64,000 nucleotides of DNA, from contig NC_037689.1 of the NCBI RefSeq assembly GCF_003255815.1, forward strand, positions 142,192,766 through 142,256,765. The letters are read 5' to 3'. The translations under genes and the position numbers were made by a program. How positions within the stretch are numbered: the stretch's first letter is position 1; the number at the start of each line of letters is the position of its first letter. This document shows positions 13,576 through 26,614 of the stretch, piece after piece. Under the pieces are notes generated by a model. It searched no databases and had not been told where the DNA came from. It saw nothing but the letters and a program-made list of their open reading frames with translations. The DNA comes from Theropithecus gelada. Its lineage: Eukaryota; Chordata; Mammalia; Primates; Cercopithecidae.

Positions 13576-14289
13576 CCAAAAAGCCACATCTTTTGGAGAA
13601 AATAAGAGATTTCATTTGGATATAATGAGTGTCAAAATGTAATATCAAGCAGATATGACTTATCTGCTTGGCATTTACTATAGACTGAATGTTTGTGTTG
13701 CCCCGAAATTAATATGAATGAGCATGGCTATATTTCAATAAAACTTTAGTTATGGACATAAAATTTTCAATTTTATTTGATTTTGTGTATAAATACACTT
13801 TTTCAGAATTTTTGCGTAACCACTTGAAAATATAAATATTATCTTTAGTTTGCTGGCCATATAAAACAATTGGGGACTAGATTTTCCTATGTGCCATGGT
13901 TTGCCAATCCCTGGCCTAGATGATGAATATTACAGTGTCTACACTAGGGCAAAGATAAAGAGTCAAGAATATATACTAGAACCAAGACTTTCAATTGACA
14001 GAATGCTAGAAATATTACAGAGAAAAGAAATTGGAAGAACTCCTAGTTTCTGCCTTGGGGAAATAATAGATAGTTTTATTGTTCACTTACCAAAAAATAC
14101 AATGGAATAAGTACGTTTACAAGAATGTTGTAACTTACATGAGGTGTTTTGAGGTTGGGTTCTCTCTCTAATTACATTCTCTCAGACTTTTACTTAAATT
14201 TCTTTCATTCGTTCTCCTAGCTAACCATATAAACTTTAATTGTTAAGGTCAGACTTAAGATTTCAGCTTCTCCAGAAAACTTTTTCTTA

Positions 14290-14990
14290 TTTCTATTGCC
14301 AGCACTGACTTGAAAACATGAAGGGGAAATAAAGATATTCCCAGACAAAAGAAAAGCTGAGAAATTTCATCAACACCAGAACTGTCCTACAAAAAATGCT
14401 GAAGGGAGTAGAAAATGACATTAGAAAGCAATAGTAATCTCCTGAAGGTACAAAACTCATTGGTTATAATAAGTACACAGAAAAACACAGAATATTATAA
14501 CACTGTTACTGTGGTGTGCAAACTACTCTTACCGTAAGTAGAAAAACTAAATAATGAATCAATCAAAAATAGTAACTACAACAACTTTTCAAGACATAGT
14601 ACAATAAGATATAAATAGGAAAAAAAAAGATTAAAGGTGGGGACACAAAATTTAGGGGTAAAATTTTTATTAGTCTCCTTTCTCTTTGTTTCTTTATGCA
14701 AACAGTGTTGTTATCAGTGTTGTTAAAATAATAGGTTATAAGATAGTATTTACAAGCCTCATGGTAACCTGAAACCAAAAACCATACAATGAAGAAACAA
14801 AAAATAAAAAAGCAAACAAGTAAATAATATCACCAAAGAAAATTACCTTTACTAAAAAAAGACAGAAAGGAAAGAAAGAAGGGAGGAAGAGAAAACCACA
14901 AAACAACTAGAAAACAAATAACAAAATCGAAAGAGTAGAAGTCCTTATCATTAGTTACATTGAATGAACTAAACTTTCAGTGAAAGCCAA
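14290..14990 (+). mobile_element. Probable old L1 fragment
   Basis: 'atattcccagacaaaagaaa' and 'gaactgtcctacaaaaaatg' match the L1 ORF1 to ORF2 spacer region of old elements. The edges are uncertain. Confidence 0.45.
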
Positions 14991-15419
14991 AAAATGTCTT
15001 TAAGATGTTTAATTCCTCTTTTCCTTTCATTCTTAAACTTTTCCCCTCATGGACTCTCATCTTCACCATCAGTTTTACTTTATCCTTTCCTTGGGATTTT
15101 AAACTCTTACAATGATTTACTAAACTTATTTCTGTATAAACCAGATGAAAAACTGCAAATAAGTGCAAACCACTGCAAAATACTGAATTGGAGAAACCAT
15201 TAATTCCCCTGGAAGCTTGACTGTATCCACACTGCACTCATGCTGATTAATTTCAACTAAGTATTTCTTGAATCTCAGAAATCCTTCATCCTTTTCCTTA
15301 TCTCATGTTGACTTCCTATCACATTCCTCACAGCTGTATTCAAACCTCTTCACTCTCTCCTTCCAGGTCACTCGAAGGAGCAGACATTGCTGCTTACTTA
15401 TTTAGATGGAGTTTATCCA

Positions 15420-16015
15420 AAGTGTTGAGGCTCAGAAACCAGTACCTTACCTCAAAATGTAGCACTTTGACATGGTAAACTGAGGAAGCCTCAAGGTCTC
15501 TCTGATCTTCCCCCCTGCCAACAACCATGGTTGCTCAATCCTCTGTCTTTCCCAAAGCACAGAATAAAGATTTTTTTCTCTGATGCTCCCGTATCTGTCT
15601 AAAGCCTGGACCTGCTAAAGAAGAAAATTGCCTCTAAGCCCTTCCGTGAGTTTTCTTTAACTGAACTTATGTTGAAGGAAGAAAGACTGAAGTCTGTTAA
15701 CACACTTGGACAGACTTTTGTCACAAACCATTGTCTGCTCTGCAGACCCAGCAGACTTTGTCTCAGACTACTGTTCTTCAAGCTCATTGAATTCCCTTAA
15801 AAATTATGCACTACACCCACCCCCCCCCCCCCCCCGCAAAATCATCCACACTCCCCCCATCTCTTTTTGACCTAAGGAGAAGGGTATATAATTCCCTTTA
15901 CCCCATCTTGTTTGTGGTGGAATCATCACTGTGATATTTCCCCTCATACATGCTAATAAATCTGTATGCCATTTCCCCTATTAAGCTGACTTTTGTGAGT
16001 TGATCCTTCAGCAAA
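15420..16015 (+). mobile_element. Old LTR-like unit with a poly-C tract
   Basis: It has LTR-type order: a TATA-like 'gggtatataattcc' at about 15,883, AATAAA in 'ctaataaatctg' at about 15,955, then a tail 'gacttttgtgagttgatcc'. A run of about 16 C (15,820-15,835) sits inside. I cannot name the family; a class I ERV LTR is likely. Confidence 0.45.
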
Positions 16016-16885
16016 CATATGAAGGACAAAAAGGAAGCTTTCCCCCTTTGCCCACAAGAGCAATCTCTTTCATTTTCTCACATTAATTCAAAACCTTCCT
16101 ATATATTCATTCACTTTTAAAATTCTTTCTAAGAAATTCAAAGCAAGAGCAGTTCTTCTGCCATTCTAAGACTTTTATCTCCATCTGTTAACTGAAACAC
16201 GTTCATTCCTGCTCCCTTTAGAATCAGACTCTGACAGTTATCCCTCTTTTTCTGGCATTTTTGAATCTCTGTTTATTAACTGCTTTTCTTTTTGCTAAAA
16301 GCATTCTGAAATTTCCTGATCCTTAAATAAACACTTTGTGTCTTAACTTTCCTAACAATCTGAATTACCATTCTGTTTTTCCATTAAACAAGAGTGTATA
16401 AGACATCCATCAGAAGCCACAGATTTAGCCCTATACTTTTAAGCCAACCTAATTCATTCAGGTTTGGGTCTCATATTGGTAAACCAAGGATAATGAAGAA
16501 GAGCTGAATGCCTTTTAAATAATAGTAAGGCCTATCTCATAATTCCCAATTTTGTCTCTGTTTCACTTTACCTCTGCCTGGCTCTTAACCTATGCCTTTG
16601 CCTCCCATTTTAAGTTTGATGCCCATCCTGCGGACTGAATGATTTTTACATCACCCCTGGTTTCTTTAAGAAACCTCTCTAACTCTTCTCACCCTTTCTT
16701 TGTGCAGTATTATTCTGCAAACCAACTCCAGGTACCTGTTTCTTCGGTGAGCTTTCTTTGGAGAAATTGTTCTGACACAAAGCAGATAAAATAGCATTTC
16801 CTAGTCACCTACCCTGAGAGACAGGATTCTGCAGCAGACTGGCATTCTGACCTATGTGATACTACAATTTGAATGTTAGAAGCCA
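16016..16885. other. No gene or recognised repeat
   Basis: AT-rich single-copy-looking sequence with no open frame of note. Confidence 0.4.
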
Positions 16886-16889
16886 AATT

Positions 16890-17090
16890 ACCATTCTAAG
16901 CCCATTATAGGTATTACCTCATTTGATTTTCACCACAACTCTTTAAGGTAGATACTGTTATTGTATCAATTTTATGTGGGAGGAAACTGAGTCACTGAAT
17001 TGCTAAGGCCTTTGCTTATGGTGATGCACAGCTGGTAAATGGGAGAAAAGGGATTTTTACCAGCCAGATTATCTCCAGAAACTATGCTAT
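16890..17090 (-). repeat. MIR relic, reversed
   Basis: 'gaggaaactgagtcactgaa' followed by 'cacagctggtaaatggga' is the central MIR block read in reverse. Confidence 0.6.
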
Positions 17091-17894
17091 TCAGGCAAAC
17101 TTTTTCTAATGAGTTTGTACACAGTTTAAAGAAGAGCTCTTAACTGCTTCAATCATCATTTAATACGTTCTTTTTAAAAATGTAGAACACCTCCTGGGAG
17201 CCTCATTTTGAAACAACAAAAAAAATGGCTAATAATCAAGTCAAGATCTAACTGGGTTGCCTCTTCTACTGATTGAATTTTATAATCAATAGTCTCAAAG
17301 GATGCCAACTCATCTAAGCATACCAACCAGAAATGAAGTCACAAGCACCACCATATTAACTATGTGGTATAAGTATTTGAACTGACAAGAACAACAGTTG
17401 GTTTGTGAGTGATTTCTAAACTTGACAAACTTCATCTATAAATTAGATTCATTTAAGTGGCTATGCAAATCACTTATGTCTTCCTCAAGAACTTTTTATT
17501 TAATGTGCTAATTAGTTTCTGACATAATTGGACATAATACAGCTACTGATTAAAAGAGCACTTCTGCAAAGGCGAATGGTAAGTAGCTATAAGACCAAGT
17601 TCAAGAAACTCTAGAAAAACTTCCTTTACTGTGTTTTGTCCACAAAGGTTAATTCAGGCCAGAGGAAGGCCTGTTTAGAAGTTTCCCTAAGAAAAAAGGT
17701 GACTGACTAGGTAGAAACAGTCCCTTATATTTATATGGCACTTTATACTGTGTAAAGCATTTTTACTTCCATTATTACAATTGTGGCTCTCAACTCTGCT
17801 AGGGTAGGCAAGATGTCAAGATTTTTTTTTCTATTTTTAAATTTGTATCCCGTTTTGTTTTGGTTTACAGGAAGCTCAAAACTACACTGAACAA

Positions 17895-18190
17895 GGCCAG
17901 GTGTGGTGGCTCACACCTGTAATCCCTGCACTTTCAGAGGCTGAGGCGGGTGGATCACTTGAGGTCAGGAGTTTGGGATCAGCCTGGCTAACAAGGTAAA
18001 ACCCTGTCTCCAATAAAATACAAAAATTAGCCTGGAGTGGTGGTGGGTGCCTGTAATCTCAGCTACTCAGGAGGCTGAGGCAGGAGAAACGCTTGAACCC
18101 AAGAGGTGGAGGTTGTAGTGAGCCGAGATCATGCCACTGCACTCCAGGCTGGGCAACAGAACAAGACTCCCTCTAAAAAAAATCATAAAT
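17895..18190 (+). mobile_element. Alu (S type)
   Basis: It begins GGCCAGGTGTGGTGGCTCAC and has both arms and a short A-rich tail. Confidence 0.9.
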
Positions 18191-18669
18191 AAGTAAAATT
18201 TAGGAATAAATAAACAATAATTTTGTGTAAATATAAGTGCAACTTTACACCTTTTACCTCTATATTGTTCTGACCTTTCCCCCTTATTCTAATCATTTTT
18301 TGAAAGTATTTAGCTGTTTGTTTTCATTATAAGCTTCCACAAGTATTTTTTAAAATCTATAAGGTATAAATTCCAAATACATCAAAATTGATAGCACTTC
18401 CTCCTAGCAAAATGGTAGGCCCAAGGACTCATCACCAGGGCACAGAACCCAATCTCACAAGTGCACCTATCAAAAGAGCCCTGCTACTTCCCATTGTCAT
18501 AGAAAAAGCTCAGAGTAGCATAATATGATGCACAATACAAACATACACTTAAGCATTATTAAGATAAATTCATAATTTATATGTTCTTCTGCCACTGTTT
18601 ATTTGGCCAATAATACATCATGAAGATATTTCCATGTAGGTACAGACAGATCTACATTATTTGACTAAA

Positions 18670-18960
18670 TGGACTATTAGACTTTTTCCTATAGAGTTGT
18701 TTGAGCTCCTTATATATTCTGGTTATTAATTCCTTGTCAGATGGGTAGTTTGCATATATTTTGTATCATTCTGCAGGTTGTCTCTTCACTTGGTTGACTG
18801 TATGCTTTGCTCTGCAGAAGCTTTTCAACTTGATGTGATCCCACATGTTCATTATTCCTTTGGTTGCCTGTGCTTGTGGGGTATTACTCAAGAACCAGTT
18901 CAGTGTCCTGGAAAATCTCCCCATTGTTTTAGTAGTTTTACAGTTTGAGGTCTTAGATTT
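18670..18960 (-). mobile_element. L1 fragment (ORF2 3' part), reversed
   Basis: Phrases such as 'agaagcttttcaacttgatg' and 'tgtgcttgtggggtattact' are the reverse of L1 ORF2 just before its C-terminus. Confidence 0.75.
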
Positions 18961-19612
18961 AATGTATAATATTTCATTATATGAATGATACTTAAAAATT
19001 TAACTTGCTCCCATTCATAGGCCTTTACAAAAAAGGTGGATCATACTTTATAATATTGTTTTCAATTTCTTATTTTTTATTATCTGGGTGCCTTGTTTAT
19101 ATCTTCACTCATTATTCAATTTAGTTGTTTTGTTTTTTAATTTATTGATGTTTTAAGAGTCTTTACATATTATAGAACTTTTCATTTCTCTTGTGTGAAA
19201 AAATATGTTTCACAGCCTATTAGCAACTGAAAGAAAACAAGTGAAAGAGGCATTCTATCTGGCAGAAGAACATTTAGGGTGGAGAAAAGAGCAGGAGCCT
19301 CAAGTGCAACAAGAAAACCAGTGTGACTTAGATTAAGATAGAAAGGTGAAATATGAAGCAAAAAAGCAGTTTGCAGTAATGTCATGTAGGGCCTTGTAGG
19401 CCTTTACAAGAGGCTTATTTTTACTCTGAATAAGAAGGAAAACCATTGGAAGATTGTAAAAAGATAAAGACATGATCTGACCAATGCTATAAAAGAGCTC
19501 TTCTGGCTAATGGGCGGAGTATAGGCTTGTGAGAGAATTGTAGGGCGTGAACAGAATCAAGGAGACTACTTAGGAAGAAAGATAATGTGTGTTTGTTTTT
19601 TGTTTTTTGTTT

Positions 19613-19908
19613 TGTTTTTTTTTTGAGACGGAGTCTCGCTCTGTCCCCCAGACTGGAGTGCAGTGGCGCGATCTTGTCTCACTGCAAGCTCCGCCTCCCG
19701 GGTTCACGCCATTTCTCCCGCCTCAGCTTCCCGAGTAGCTGGGACTACAGGTGCCCGCCACCACGCCCAGCTAATTTTTTTTGTATTTTTTAGTAGAAAC
19801 AGGGTTTCACTGTGTTAGTCAGGATGGTCTCGATCTCCTGACCTCATGATCTGCCCGCCTCGGCCTCCCAAGTGCTGGGATTACAGGCGTGAGCCACAGC
19901 TCCCGGCC
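19613..19908 (-). mobile_element. AluY, reversed
   Basis: A near-complete young Alu from 'gagacggagtctcgctctgt' to 'agctcccggcc', with most CpG sites kept. Confidence 0.93.
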
Positions 19909-20041
19909 AAAAGATAATGTTGGTGTGGACCAGGATTATACTAGTGAGACTTGATCAGATTCTGAATATATTTTGAAGATAAGGAACACATGATTTGCTA
20001 ACAGATTAGGTATGAAATACGAGAACAAGGGAGTTATGGAT

Positions 20042-20545
20042 GTGTAGGGACCCACTTGGATCCCCAGAATTGTTATGAAGATCATTTTAAACTAGGGATG
20101 AGATTCAAAAGATGCGGAAAGAAGCTTTATCTGAGCTTCTATCTGACTGAAGGTGAAAACATCTGTTATGAATCCCCTCTTCTGGGCCACCCCACTGCCA
20201 GGAAGAAGACAGAAAGTGAAACTGCAAACAATCCTCTCTCTCGTTTTTCTTGCCAGAAAGGCCACTGGCACCTGCCTAAATTACCAATCACAAATTCTCT
20301 TCTCTCTCCTTTGTTTCTCAAAAGTCCTATTTGACTTTCCTAAAGAAAACATTTCTTCTTATAAAAGCCTTTCCTACCCCACTCTTTTTTATAATAAATT
20401 AGGTATTTAAACCTCTATCTCTAATTTATTAGTGAGCTACTTCTTTTGTGCAGTTTCATAGGCATATGATTCAACTTTGACTTTTCTCCTGTTAACCTGT
20501 CTATTGTCAGTTAAATTTGGAGGCCCCCAACTATTGTACGGAAGT
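20042..20545 (+). mobile_element. LTR-like unit of unknown family
   Basis: It starts TGTAGGGACC. It has a TATA-like 'cttataaaagcc' near 20,358 and the AATAAA of 'ataataaattagg' near 20,393, then a C/T-rich U5-like tail. The order is typical of a solo LTR, but the family is not recognised. Confidence 0.4.
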
Positions 20546-20849
20546 CAGTGGAGGAAAAGTTTTTCCTCCCAATGAATTCCAAGGTTATTTTTTCTGAACA
20601 GCTGCGAGGATAGTGTTGCCATCTATAGAGATAAGGAAAACTTAAAGTAAGTGGGTTGTGTGTAAGAGGTCAAAAGCTCAGGTAAATTTGAGGTGTTTAC
20701 TAGATACCCTAGTTTTTTAAAAGGCAGGTAAATAGTTAGAAATGAATGTTTGGAGTGCAGGAGAGAAATCAGGCTAGAGATATTAATTTAGGAGTCATTT
20801 CTATGCTGTAGAAAATCCAGGACCTTTTAGAGGCTATATAAAAAGATTG

Positions 20850-21145
20850 CTAGATACAATAGTAGTTCTATTTTTAGTTCTTTGGGAAATCTCCATATTG
20901 TCTTCCATAGAGACTGTACTAATTTACATTCCCACCAACAGTGTAAAAGAGTTCCCTTTCTCTGCATCCTTGCTAACATCTGTTATTTTCTTAATTTAAT
21001 AGTAGCTGTTCTGACTGCAGTAAGATGATATGTCATTGTGGTTTTGATTTGCATTTCTTTAATGAGTACTAATGTTGAACATTTTTTAATAACCTTTTGG
21101 CCATGTGTGTCTTCTTTTGAAAAATGTCTATTAATGTTCTTTCCC
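20850..21145 (-). mobile_element. L1 fragment, reversed
   Basis: 'ttacattcccaccaacagtg' and 'ttgatttgcatttctttaat' are reverse L1 ORF2 C-terminal sequence. Confidence 0.8.
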
Positions 21146-21414
21146 CACCTCACTCAGGTTAAATAGAGAAGTGGACCAAAGACTAAATCCTAAGGCCCTC
21201 TAGTAGTTATTAGTAGGATTAACGAGAAGAAACCAGTAAAAAACATCACACAAGAACAGAGTAGAAGGGAGGTTACCAGAGCCTAAGGGGGTTGGAGAGA
21301 TGTTAGACAAAGGATAAAAAATTACAATTAGAGACTTAGTTAGGAGGAATAAGTCCCAGAGATCTATTTGACAGCAAGGTTATTATACTTTATGACAACA
21401 TAAAAATGCCAAGA

Positions 21415-22182
21415 CCATCAGAGAAATGCAAATCAAAACCACAATGAGATACCATCTCATACCAGTTAGAATGACAGTCATTAAAAAGTCAGGAAACAAC
21501 AGGTGCTGGAGAGGATGTGGAGAAATAGGAACACTTTTACACTGTTGGTGGGACTGTAAACTAGTTCAACCATTATGGAAAACAGTATGGCGATTCCTCA
21601 AGGATCTAGAACTAGAAGTACCATATGACCCAGCCATCCCATTACTGGGTATATACCCAAAGGATTATAAATCATGCTGCTATAAAGACACATGCACACG
21701 TATGTTTATTGCGGCACTATTCACAATAGCAAAGACTTGGAATCAACCCAAATGTCCATCAGTGACAGACTGGATTAAGAAAATGTGGCACATATACAGC
21801 ATGGAATACTATGCAGCCATAAAAAAGGATGAGTTTGTGTCCTTTGTAGGAACATGGATGCAGCTGGAAACCATCATTCTCAGCAAACTATCGCAAGAAC
21901 AGAAAACCAAACACCGCATGTTCTCACTCATAGGTGGGAACTGAACAATGAGATCACTTGGACTCGGGAAGGGGAACATCACACACCGGGGCCTATCCTG
22001 GGGAGGGGGGAGGGGGGAGGGATTGCATTGGGAGTTATGCCTGATGTAAATGACGAGTTGATGGGTGCTGACGAGTTGATGGGTGCAGCACACCAACATG
22101 GCACAAGTATACACATGTAACAAACCTGCACGTTATGCACATGTACTCTAGAACTTAAAGCATAATAATAATAATTTTTTAA
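21415..22182 (+). mobile_element. Young 5'-truncated L1PA
   Basis: It holds the last part of L1 ORF2 and the 3' UTR. The ORF2 tail stays open from 21,426 to its normal stop at 21,944 (172 codons). The 3' UTR has the G-rich polypurine tract (about 21,999-22,021), the phrase 'acatgtaacaaacctgcacg' and an AATAAT-type tail. A perfect 13-base target duplication, AAAAATGCCAAGA, lies at 21,402-21,414 and 22,183-22,195, showing retrotransposition by the L1 machinery. The intact tail frame and duplication mark it as recent, of ape or catarrhine age. Confidence 0.9.
22052..22087. repeat. 18-bp tandem duplication in the L1PA 3' UTR
   Basis: The unit GACGAGTTGATGGGTGC plus one base occurs twice in direct succession; the last base differs (T, then A). 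Confidence 0.85.
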
Positions 22183-22639
22183 AAAAATGCCAAGATTGTG
22201 GATGTTCATTGTTCTCAACACAAAGTGATGACTGGGTGAGGTAATGCACGTGTTAATTAGCTAGAGTTAGCCATTCCACAATGAATATATACTTTAAAAC
22301 ATCATTTTATGCAATAAATACAATCTTATCTGCCGATTTAAAAATAAATTATTTTAATTAAATAAACCAGCAAAGAAGAATGGACAGTGAGGTAGGAGGA
22401 TGCATTTCTGAAGTCAAGTAAACAAAATAATGAATGCAGGAAGGAGTAATTGTTATGAAATGCTGCTGCTGGGCCAAGCAAAATGAAAACTAAAAATTAA
22501 TCATTTAATTTAACAATGTGGTGGCGTGAAAGGCACTGTTTGAATGGTAAGAAAAAGCCTATAGTTTTCCAATGAAACTGGTTCAATTGTCCCACAAGAA
22601 CTGATGTTTATGACTTCTTTGAATAAATACAGAAATTGA

Positions 22640-23045
22640 TCCTTCTAGTCTTAAAGCTTAAGATATAATTGTTTTATCTGAGTTTTTTTCTCTGGAAATC
22701 AACCATCAGTTCTCCCATATAGTATTAAGGAGCTGAAACTTACCAGATCACTGAATCTGGAAGATGAGATGCCAGAGCCCTCAGCCATCATGATTGCCTA
22801 AGTGACCATCTGCTTGCTGTTGACCAACTCCTCTTTCTTATCGTTCTCTAATTCCTGTTTTCCCACACAATTACATTTCTTCCCTACTATATAAACTCCT
22901 AATTTCAGTCAATCAAGGAAATGCATTTGAGACTGATCTCCCATCTCCTTGTTGCAGCACCTGAATAAAGTCTTCCTTTCTGGAAATATACACTGTCTCA
23001 GTGATTGGCTTTCTGTGCAGTGAGTAGCAGGCCCCACACCGAACC
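22640..23045 (+). mobile_element. Solo LTR-like unit (class I-like)
   Basis: It has a TATA-like 'actatataaactcc' at about 22,888 and AATAAA in 'ctgaataaagtcttcc' at about 22,966. The tail 'tctcagtgattggctttctg' resembles U5 of class I ERV LTRs. Confidence 0.5.
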
Positions 23046-23321
23046 CCAGGTGTTTCAGCAACACAGGGAAGAATGGGAGGAGAAGTGCAAAGGAAGAGCT
23101 GACGACTCTTTCAAGAAATTTTTGTTTAAAAGACAGCAGAGAGATGGCACAGGACCTTAAGAGGGATGTAGGGTCAAGAAAAACATGTTTGCTGACTGTA
23201 ATGCTCCTTAAAAATGAAAATGAATGAAAGAGAGAAAGAAGAGAATCGCTGCAGCTATGTGCTTGAGTTGGTAAACAAGATGGGTCTAGTGTATTCCTGG
23301 ACAGAAAAATTAAGAGTTAAT

Positions 23322-23620
23322 GCCGGGCGCGGTGGCTCACGCCTGTAATCCCAGCACTTTGGGAGGCCGAGATGGGTGGATCACGAGGTCAGGAGATCGA
23401 GACCATCCTGGCTAACACGGTGAAATCCCGTCTCTACTAAAAAAAATACAAAAATTAGCCGGCGCGGTGGCGGGTGCCTGTCGTCCCAGCTATAGGGGAG
23501 GCTGAGGCAGGAGAATGGCTTGAACCCAGGAGGCAGAGCTTGCAGTGAGTGGAGATCACGCCACTGCACTCCAGCCTGGGCGACAGAGTGAGACTCTGTC
23601 TCCAAAAAAAAAAAAAAAAA
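23322..23620 (+). mobile_element. AluY
   Basis: It begins GCCGGGCGCGGTGGCTCACG, is full length and has an A-tail of about 17. Flanks share 'agttaat', a likely short target duplication. Confidence 0.93.
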
Positions 23621-24361
23621 GTTAATAACAGGCAGGCAGGAAGAAAACACGGGTACACATGCTGTTAGGTATATAGATGTGGTGGGGCAGCTGAAGAAAC
23701 TCAATTCTGCTTATTTCAATTTTCTTAGTGAAAAAAGATGGCAATGCCATTAGATGAAAGTGAGGAGGAGGAAGAGGAACATGGGACTGAAGTCCAGAGA
23801 CTGAGAAACTGAATGAACTAAGGGAAAGATAGCATGATTGCCAGAATCTAATGAGTTTGGCAGTCATATATTCAAAGTGAGCATCAGCATGGTGGCCTGT
23901 TTCTCTTGGGACATGTTCAACTTAGGAACAAAAGTTACAAATGTATTACTCTTCTCTAATTCTACATGAGAAAACAATTTTTATGTGGTGAGACACAGGA
24001 GATTTCAAACTCCAATATTGGTTTCCTCCCTTAAAATCTTACCTAGTACACTGTAATCACTAATTAGACATTTTTAAAAACTCTTCCGAATTTTTGCAGT
24101 ATGTGGAGTTATTTTACTTCTGTTCATTTATTTAAGTCTTTTTCTTATAAGTTGCAGAAGTTTCTCAAATGCCTGGTTAACCTTGATTGCAAATTCGTAT
24201 TTTAGAATGAAGCAACAGATTATGCACTAGATCAGCTACTTAGGAACAATGCTGTGGACTGGGTGGGACTTTTCTACAACCAGTCTTGCTTTCGAGTGAG
24301 TGGTGTCAGGGGCAGATGCTATGCTGGAATGAGCAGTGTTTCATTCTAGAACAGCAGTTTT

Positions 24362-24664
24362 TATTTTTTATTTTTATTTTTGAGACCGAGTTTCACTCTT
24401 GTTGCCCAGGCTGGAGTGCAATGGAGCAATCTCGGCTCACCACAACCTACGCCTCCTGGGTTCAAGCAATTCTCCTGCCTCAGCCTCCCAAGTAGCTGGG
24501 ATTACAGGAGCCTGCCACCACGCCCAGTTAATTTTGTATTTTTTAGTAGAAATGGGGTTTCTCCATATAGGTCAGGCTGGTCTCGAACTCCTGACCCCAG
24601 GTGATCCGCCCGTCTCGGCCTCCCAAAGTGCTGGGATTACAGGCGTGAGCCACGGCACCCAGCC
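24362..24664 (-). mobile_element. AluS, reversed, with target duplication
   Basis: Both arms are complete. The flanks 'agaacagcagttttt' and 'agagcagcagttctt' are a 15-base target duplication with two differences. Confidence 0.92.
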
Positions 24665-24679
24665 AGAGCAGCAGTTCTT

Positions 24680-24790
24680 AATCCTGGCCGCACACTAGGA
24701 TTACTTGGGGAGCTTTTAATAACTATCGATGCATGCTTTTCTCCTCAGAGACTTATTCAGGTGCTGTCTTCCACATAAGAATGCATATTC
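24680..24790 (+). repeat. MER5A-like DNA transposon relic
   Basis: 'ttacttggggagctttt' and 'cagagacttattcagg' match the MER5A left half by eye. Confidence 0.45.
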
Positions 24791-24799
24791 GAATGCAAA

Positions 24800-26610
24800 T
24801 AAGTGTGATGAAATTACAGGTGTAGCTTCAAATTGTTTCAAATACTAATAGTAAACATCCCAACGCTCGTCATGATTCAATGTTGTAGGCTGGGGGGATG
24901 TGTGTTTTACACAGTATTTGAGAGCTGCTTTTATCTTTCCCAAACCATTCTTCAGAAATTACTTGTTCTGATATTTCAGGAAATAAAAATCAAAACTTCA
25001 CAACAAAGTAAAAAGATAATCATATGACCCTCTAATAGCATGTTAGAACATTTTCTATTGACCCCATTGAAAGTTATTGACACTCTCAGGAAATGTACTT
25101 TTTCTGATCATCAAGGCCCAGATGTTCTATGACACCTTAAATTGTAGAACACTGAAGGATGGAATGATTGTTTTTTTCTCTACTGGAGAATATAATATCA
25201 AAATTATAATTTTATTGCCTGGTAAGATGGTGAACAGTTTTGTACCTAACCCTGCAAATTTATTTCAATGTCTCTGTCCTCGGTAATTATGTAAGTCCAT
25301 ATTTCTCAAATGCTTTTGAAGCTAGCTCTGTTACTTTTCCAGTTTCTCCATTAATAAATTGAATAAAACGTTGACATCCACTCATTTCATATTTGTATAA
25401 GAATTACATTATTAACAATTTGAGATGCATGTTTTAAGGTTTTGGTAATTTTTCATAGATGGGATTACCACACGAAGAACCACTGGAACAGAGATCAATC
25501 CTTAGTCAATGACGATCACCACAGCACATTTAGGATCTTTTCACCATTCCTCATCTCCCTCTTCCAGGGCTACTGACACCAACTGTTGTGTTCGAGTTGA
25601 GAAAAACAAGTTGGGCATATTTTCAGAGATCACACATAACAGAGTTTTAGGCAATTTTGGATTTTTAAAATTGGACACTTTTTACATGCCATTACTGTCT
25701 GCCAATTATGGGGACCTGGTGATTATCTTTTGAGAAGTCTAAAATTCCTGTATTAGGTGCCAGAGGTGCTCTGCAGATGAGTCTGGAAGACCTCAGCAGC
25801 TACCTGGCTTTCATTTTAAAAACTGAAGACTTGAGCACAATGTCCTAGCTTTGTTACCATGTTTGAGTCTAAAAGTCTGGAAAATGTCAAACGTGAGGTA
25901 AAGTATCAGATTGGCAGACATCTAGGAGTGTTTCTTTTGTTTAAGAAATGCTGCGGATTTCTGACTGCCAAATTTTAGAGTGGATGAAAGAAAAATTAGT
26001 GTCATCTAGTGGTCTGTAACACTCTTATGTCTGAAGAATGGTTAACACCTGTATTTTCTAAAAAGTAGATTAGTTTGAAAACATGTACATTCTCAGGATT
26101 CTATTTGTAGAGTCTTCTTTTTTTTGTTTGTTCTTGTTTTGCCTGCAGAAGTTATTGACAATGTGTATAGCTGTATTTATATTTATATTTACTTTTTGTG
26201 TGCCTATGGCTCTATAAACAAACAAAGTATTTAACTCCTCACAGAGGTGAAGTACTTCACCATTTCCAATGGTCTACTTGAGTTAGTAGCCCTATGTATC
26301 TGTGAATGTCTTCATGGGGGCCACTTTTGGGGATTAATTGAACATGTGTCTGTCATTTGTCTGTAATATAGGGAAACAATTCCAAAGACAGATTTATAAT
26401 CAAACAAGGAAAATGCAAATCGGTATTAAGCTAACAATTAGCCATCATAAAATTGTACTAATAAAAATGCCTTTGAATCAATTTTAATATTTGGTAAGTA
26501 AATGCAGAATTATATCTGGATCCATATCATAATTAAATTTATATAATACTCTTAGTCAAGGTAAATCCTTAGGCACATCAAACTAGTTTGATAATTTTGA
26601 TTTAAAAACA
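24800..26610. other. No gene or recognised repeat
   Basis: AT-rich, with short open frames only and no codon bias or motifs. No splice-flanked exon is evident. Confidence 0.4.
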
Positions 26611-26614
26611 CATA

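Larger units (their letters stand above)
19390..23240 (+). repeat. Ancient dispersed repeat, broken by later insertions
   Basis: Separate blocks at about 19,390-19,600, 19,910-20,040, 20,640-20,840, 21,150-21,360, 22,380-22,440 and 23,050-23,240 read in order as one old mammalian repeat. I have seen this repeat in many loci but cannot name it. It begins near 'gggccttgtaggcctttac'. The gaps are filled by an AluY, two LTR-like units and two L1 pieces. Confidence 0.4.

Noticed and set aside
21426..21944. Host gene of 172 codons
   Set aside because: It is the C-terminal end of L1 ORF2 in a truncated L1PA.
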